The notes below the pieces were generated by a model that ran no database searches, was not told the DNA's origin, and saw only the letters and a program-made list of their open reading frames with translations. Position numbers and translations under genes: made by a program. Positions 60,230 through 64,000 of a stretch of DNA of 64,000 nucleotides are shown one piece after another. The stretch's first letter is position 1, and each line of letters starts with the position of its first letter. Source of the DNA: an uncultured Alphaproteobacteria bacterium (GTDB lineage: Bacteria; Pseudomonadota; Alphaproteobacteria; RF32; CAG-239); assembly GCA_944390275.1 (NCBI GenBank), contig CALXPL010000005.1:1-64000 (forward strand), in the 5' to 3' direction.

Positions 60230-60898
60230 ATGACAAGTATGAGAGATAAACTAAGTACAGCGGTTAACTCTGCAGAAGCCGATTCGTCGCTGTTTCATAA
60301 TATTGTACACGGAAATGATACTACCGTTATTTCTACAGAAGGCGGACAAGTGCCAAGTGTAGCTAAGGCCATTAAGGATATCCGTGCAACTATTACAAAT
60401 GAAAGTAACAATATAGTAGAAATAGCTCAAACGGCGGCGCAAACAGCTTCTGAGAAGGCTATTATCTGCAAAGAATCTGAAAAAATTGTTCTTGAAAATG
60501 TAAAATTTTCTCAAAATGCCAAAATTTGGGCGGAAGGAACAGATGAAGAAGTTGCCGAGTGCGGTGGTACTCACTCTGCAAGAGGTTGGGTAGAATTAGC
60601 AAGAAAAACAACCATAGGCAGTTATCCTACAGAAGTTAGCGGAACGGCGACAACTAATCAAAAGGTTCTTTCGCTAAATGGTGCTGTATTAGGGGTAAGC
60701 GGTCAAATCTTATCGGTGGTTGTTGAGAATACCATTTTATTACCGCAAAACTATGATTTATCAGCAGATGGACGGAGTGTAAAGCTTTTATCGCCTCTAA
60801 CCGCGGGAGAACGATGGAGCATTAAATATTTACAAGATATTCAAACTTTATCGACCTTGGTCGGTGCGATTGTCTATGAAGAAATGACGGAGGTTTAA
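60230..60898 (+). CDS. Tail fibre-like protein 1
   Basis: 222 residues. Helical N-terminal half with Ala repeats (VEIAQTAAQTASEKAIICKE, then ENVKFSQNAKIWAEGTDEEV) like phage collar/fibre shafts, and a beta C-terminus ending in LSTLVGAIVYEEMTEV. The EEM end is shared with the next fibre modules. AAAGG upstream. Confidence 0.72.
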   Translation: MTSMRDKLSTAVNSAEADSSLFHNIVHGNDTTVISTEGGQVPSVAKAIKDIRATITNESNNIVEIAQTAAQTASEKAIICKESEKIVLENVKFSQNAKIWAEGTDEEVAECGGTHSARGWVELARKTTIGSYPTEVSGTATTNQKVLSLNGAVLGVSGQILSVVVENTILLPQNYDLSADGRSVKLLSPLTAGERWSIKYLQDIQTLSTLVGAIVYEEMTEV

Positions 60899-60900
60899 AT

Positions 60901-61119
60901 ATGACAATGGATACAAGCAAAATTCCGGCGACTCGTCTTTGTATGGATGATACACCTACAAGCGGAAGCGGTAATTTGATTACATCAGGAGCAGTAGCCC
61001 AAGCATTAGCCAATGCTTCTAAGCAAGCCGCTGAAAGAGCAATTGCCGATGCTGATGGTAATGACATCGGTAAAACCTACGCCCGAATTTCGGACGTAAT
61101 TTTTTATGAAGAAACTTAA
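60901..61119 (+). CDS. Tail fibre module 2 (short)
   Basis: 72 residues. CMDDTPTSGSGNLITSGAVA, then AIADADGNDIGKTYARISDV and IFYEET. The same modules recur in the next two proteins, so this is a stand-alone fibre segment or a trimmed duplicate. One TAA-to-ATG step after the previous gene. Confidence 0.68.
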   Translation: MTMDTSKIPATRLCMDDTPTSGSGNLITSGAVAQALANASKQAAERAIADADGNDIGKTYARISDVIFYEET

Positions 61120-61132
61120 AAAGGAGAAAACT

Positions 61133-61903
61133 ATGGAAATTAAAAATATTAAACTAAAAAATGCTAATGGAGATTATTTGTATCCCTATACAGAAAATAT
61201 CCCAACGGCAACAACCGAAATTGCCGGTAAAGTTCAATTAGATGATACCCCTAAGGCAAATTCAACTAATGCTTTAACGTCTGGCGGAGCAAAAACAGCG
61301 CTGGATAGTAAACTTGATATATCAGGAACAGCGGCAAAAGCAACGGCAGATTCGGCAGGAAATGTAATTTCAGATACTTATGCCACCAAAACAGAACTAA
61401 GCGAAATCGAAACATTGGCAAATACAGCCAAAAGTCTTGCAGAAGGACGTGTCAGAGCTACAGCCTTCGCTTCTTATAGTGAATTGGTTAGTGCTGTAAA
61501 TTCTGCGGTGAAAAAAGATTATAAAGTAGGAGATGCTTTCTATTTACAAACACAAAATGTTCCTGATTTATGGGTTTATGCCGTTGCAGATAGTTCTTCG
61601 GCTTATACTTACAGCACAGACGAAGCCTTAATTACAACTATAGAAACAGATGGTTTTGTCCAAGTTGGATATTTTAAACTCTCCGCTTTAGAATCCGCAA
61701 AAGTTGATTTAACAGGATTTGTACCGTCTTCTCGTACAATTAACAATAAACCGTTGAACTCAAATATAAGCTTATCTGCAGAAGATGTTGGAGCTTTAGC
61801 AGTTAATGCAACAGCGGCAAAAGCAACCGCGGACGCTGATGGTAATAATATTGCTCAAACTTATGCCAAATTAGCAGATGTAATTTCATTTGAAGAAATG
61901 TAG
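61133..61903 (+). CDS. Tail fibre module 3
   Basis: 256 residues from the ATG at 61133 (AAGGAG upstream). IKLKNANGDYLYPYTENIPT then AGKVQLDDTPKANSTNALTS, a central globular part (VGDAFYLQTQNVPDLWVYAV), and ATADADGNNIAQTYAKLADV then ISFEEM. N-terminal and C-terminal modules match the flanking fibre genes. Confidence 0.75.
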   Translation: MEIKNIKLKNANGDYLYPYTENIPTATTEIAGKVQLDDTPKANSTNALTSGGAKTALDSKLDISGTAAKATADSAGNVISDTYATKTELSEIETLANTAKSLAEGRVRATAFASYSELVSAVNSAVKKDYKVGDAFYLQTQNVPDLWVYAVADSSSAYTYSTDEALITTIETDGFVQVGYFKLSALESAKVDLTGFVPSSRTINNKPLNSNISLSAEDVGALAVNATAAKATADADGNNIAQTYAKLADVISFEEM

Positions 61904-61912
61904 GAAAATAAC

Positions 61913-62470
61913 ATGGTAAACAGAAATGTAAGATTAAAAAACTTGGACGGAGATTATCTTTATCCATATACGGATAATATTCCGACAGCATCAACCAGCG
62001 TGGCCGGTAAGGTAAAACTCGAAACTTCTCCGGTTTCTGAATCTGGGAATGCTATTACTTCTGGGGCGGTTTATACCGCCCTTACCAATAAACTGGATAA
62101 AACAGCGACAGCGGTTAAAGCCACATCAGATGCAAATGGCAATAATATTGCTTCTACTTATGCACTAAGGCGTGTTGCAGTTACAACACTTGCTGCAAGT
62201 GGGACAATATCTTTGGTAGATAATTCCATTAATCGTATTGCTCCGACCGGAAATATTACGTTTACTTTGCCAACGGTAAGCGATAACAATGCCTTTCATC
62301 AAATTTTAGTTCAGATGAATTTAGCTTCAAAGAAAACCATTAATTTGGGAACAAGCAATTACTTTGCCAAAACTGCTCCTGAATTTGAAAGTGGAAGATA
62401 TAATATTATTTATGAATATAATGGTTCTCATTGGGTAGTTGGAGCAATCGCAACAGGAGCGGCAGAATGA
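61913..62470 (+). CDS. Tail fibre module 4
   Basis: 185 residues. VRLKNLDGDYLYPYTDNIPT, AGKVKLETSPVSESGNAITS and DANGNNIASTYALRR repeat the module of the previous gene; the C-terminal half (NRIAPTGNITFTLPTVSDNN, then YNIIYEYNGSHWVVGAI) is a distinct beta domain. Overlaps the next gene by four bases. Confidence 0.75.
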   Translation: MVNRNVRLKNLDGDYLYPYTDNIPTASTSVAGKVKLETSPVSESGNAITSGAVYTALTNKLDKTATAVKATSDANGNNIASTYALRRVAVTTLAASGTISLVDNSINRIAPTGNITFTLPTVSDNNAFHQILVQMNLASKKTINLGTSNYFAKTAPEFESGRYNIIYEYNGSHWVVGAIATGAAE

Positions 62471-63162
62471 TTGAAATATTTTCAAAACGCCTATTATTTG
62501 CAAATTCTGAGGAAGAAATCATAAAGAAAGGCGAGGTCGTGTTTGAAAATGCGACGGCCGGAATATATTCAGTTAATATTCCTATTGACGGATTATATGA
62601 AGTGATTGCTGTCGGTGGTGGCGGCGGATGTGGACAAATGGCTCTTGGTGGAACTCAATATACTATAGCCGTGTCTGCCAGTGGTGGGTCCGGTGCTGTC
62701 GTGAGAGGAATCTTTAAGATTAGTGCCGGAACTCTCTCTGTAATTGTAGGGGCTTTGGGAAAATCTGCAACAATTTCAAGTGCAGGAACATCAGCTTCGA
62801 CAAATGGCGAAACAACAAGTATCGGTTTACTTTGTTCTGCTGGTGGTGGTGGAGCAGGAAAAGCTGGATGGGGAAATCCTGTCGTTCAACAAGGTGGTGC
62901 GGCTGGAGTTGTCAATTCTTACGATAGTTCGGCTTTAGTATCATCTATTCTTATAAGTAATGGGAATGCAGGAACATTTAATCGCTGGTACACCGGAAAC
63001 CGCGATGGTACAATATCAACCAGCATTGTAAATTCACCATATCCCCCTTATGGAAGTGGTTCTGCAGGAAGTGCTACAACAAGGTATTCAGGTAGTGCCA
63101 GCTTTACAAGTTCCCCCGGAAGTGCCGGTTATGTTAAAATTATTTATAACGGAAAAGCCTAA
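62467..63162 (+). CDS. Glycine-rich tail tip or receptor-binding protein
   Basis: 231 residues from the ATG at 62467 (ATGA overlap). A short helical start, then Gly/Ser/Ala-rich beta sequence (VIAVGGGGGCGQMALGG, LLCSAGGGGAGKAGWGN, SGSAGSATTRYSGSASFTSS) like polyglycine-sandwich adhesin tips of phage fibres. Probably the host-range determinant at the end of the fibre set. Confidence 0.72.
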   Translation: MIEIFSKRLLFANSEEEIIKKGEVVFENATAGIYSVNIPIDGLYEVIAVGGGGGCGQMALGGTQYTIAVSASGGSGAVVRGIFKISAGTLSVIVGALGKSATISSAGTSASTNGETTSIGLLCSAGGGGAGKAGWGNPVVQQGGAAGVVNSYDSSALVSSILISNGNAGTFNRWYTGNRDGTISTSIVNSPYPPYGSGSAGSATTRYSGSASFTSSPGSAGYVKIIYNGKA

Positions 63163-63164
63163 AA

Positions 63165-63707
63165 ATGACAGATAATACTTTATCAAAGGCCTTAAAAGAG
63201 GCTTATGCTTCAACTCCGAGTAATATTGCAATTTTACATACTTTAGAGTTAAGGCATCCGGCTTTCAAAGATGAAAACGGCAATTCAACTGCTATTCGGG
63301 TTGTGCGCGATAATGTTAATCATATTTGCAAGCTGGAAGACAATGCGCCGCTAGATGGGGGTAAAGACGTTGAATTTATCGCTTTAGCCTTTGATTTACA
63401 ACTTCCGCCGGTAGAAAATATTCCTGTACCGGAAATTAGCTTATCTTTAGATAATGTTTCAACCGAAATTATGCGTTATTTGGATCAAGCTATTGAAACC
63501 CAAGATATGATTGAGATGACGTATCGTCCGTATTTATCAAGCGATTTTAGCTATCCGCAAATGGACCCGCCAATCACTTTGGTAATAACGGAAATCACCG
63601 CCGATATATCAAAAATATCCGCCACTGCCAGAATGATGGATATTGGCAACAAATCCTTTCCGGCAGAAAACTATACCGTTAAAAAATATCCGGGGTTGAG
63701 TAGATAG
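63165..63707 (+). CDS. DUF1833 tail protein
   Basis: 180 residues. ILHTLELRHPAFKDENGNST, IRVVRDNVNHICKLEDN, VEFIALAFDLQLPPVENIPV and PEISLSLDNVSTEIMRYLDQ follow the DUF1833 pattern, a minor tail component of lambda-like tails. Two bases after the previous stop. Confidence 0.85.
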   Translation: MTDNTLSKALKEAYASTPSNIAILHTLELRHPAFKDENGNSTAIRVVRDNVNHICKLEDNAPLDGGKDVEFIALAFDLQLPPVENIPVPEISLSLDNVSTEIMRYLDQAIETQDMIEMTYRPYLSSDFSYPQMDPPITLVITEITADISKISATARMMDIGNKSFPAENYTVKKYPGLSR

Positions 63708-63770
63708 AAGTTGTCTTTAAATTTTTTTTCTATGACTCGATATTTTTTACTTTAAAGTGCTTCTGATTGT

Positions 63771-63804
63771 TTATTACATTAAAAGCGATATCACAATGTA
63801 ATAA
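63771..63804 (+). promoter_or_regulatory. Perfect 10-base inverted repeat before the last gene
   Basis: TTATTACATT and AATGTAATAA, 14 bases apart, ending 23 bases before the ATG at 63828. Probably an operator for the gene entering the right edge. Confidence 0.6.
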
Positions 63805-63827
63805 CACACAAACAGAAAGGAATAAAT

Positions 63828-64000
63828 ATGAAAAAATTAACGTGTTCTATTTGCGGAGCAATATACCTATATGAGGAAGAACGCCTTATTTATAGAGATA
63901 AGGATGAGAAAAATTGTGAATGCTGTGGTAATATATTAATATCTTGGAATGGAAGCAAAATTCCTACCCGCTTCAAACTCATTAAAGAAGGTGTCAAAAA
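63828..64000 (+). CDS. Zinc-ribbon protein, 3' end beyond window
   Basis: First 57 codons (AAAGG upstream). MKKLTCSICGAIYLYEEERL ... NCECCGNILISWNGSKIP holds two CxxC pairs of a zinc ribbon. It lies after the DUF1833 core gene with its own dyad, so it may be another cargo gene. No family recognised from the fragment. Confidence 0.65.
   Translation, partial: MKKLTCSICGAIYLYEEERLIYRDKDEKNCECCGNILISWNGSKIPTRFKLIKEGVK

Overview
The window is AT-rich bacterial DNA that looks like the chromosome of a low-GC alphaproteobacterium, probably host- or gut-associated and motile. The signs are the rpiB-glyA gene pair, an alphaproteobacterial-style tRNA-Met(CAT), a flagellar motAB pair, several secreted Cys-rich proteins, and a polysaccharide locus. 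The species assignment is inference.

Chromosomal part (1 to about 29.25 kb). From 1 to 4.8 kb there are secreted Cys-rich proteins, two of them a divergent pair with almost identical 5' ends and promoters, flanking a lipoprotein and a nitroreductase. From 4.8 to 10.7 kb there are a MarC-type membrane protein, tRNA-Met, a large unknown protein, MotB/MotA and a periplasmic 5-hydroxyisourate hydrolase. From 10.7 to 14.9 kb there are three paralogous unknown proteins plus one tiny membrane protein; each of the four has its own copy of one promoter and its own terminator. RpiB, GlyA and tRNA-Gly(CCC) follow. From 17.2 to 26.1 kb there is an AT-rich surface-polysaccharide cluster: a catalytically degenerate recombinase-like protein, glycosyltransferases, two sugar nucleotidyltransferases, HAD and GDPD-like enzymes, an acyltransferase, a cupin and a WavE-GT2 fusion. 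Small lipoprotein, DUF1796 and unknown genes lead to tRNA-Glu(CTC) at 28.93-29.01 kb.

Prophage (about 29.25 kb to beyond the right edge). The left boundary appears to cut a minus-strand host gene, whose 3' end remains at 29069-29245. The integration/early block has a small ORF, a DUF2924 protein, a large serine recombinase, a sigma-70-like protein and a DUF6291/DUF6362 replication-regulation pair. A phage MetK and a ParB-methyltransferase follow. The late operon is lambda-like: small and large terminase (the latter broken by a frameshift), gpW, portal, S49 protease with a nested scaffold start, gpD-like decoration protein, gpE-like capsid protein, joining proteins, tail tube, tail chaperone with a -1 frameshift at A AAA AAC, tape measure, fibres and a DUF1833 protein.

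The most interesting architecture is that this operon is interrupted at least seven times by AT-rich cargo cassettes, mostly defence-like: an unrecognised, possibly antirepressor-like protein; a Cap4-like nuclease with a Rad50/SMC-like ATPase (Lamassu-like); DUF262-HNH; Fic; a PD-(D/E)XK protein; an AbiE-type toxin-antitoxin pair; and an unknown protein. Six of these end in an intrinsic terminator lying directly in front of the ribosome binding site of the next conserved phage gene. This amounts to a dispersed defence island built into a phage late operon.
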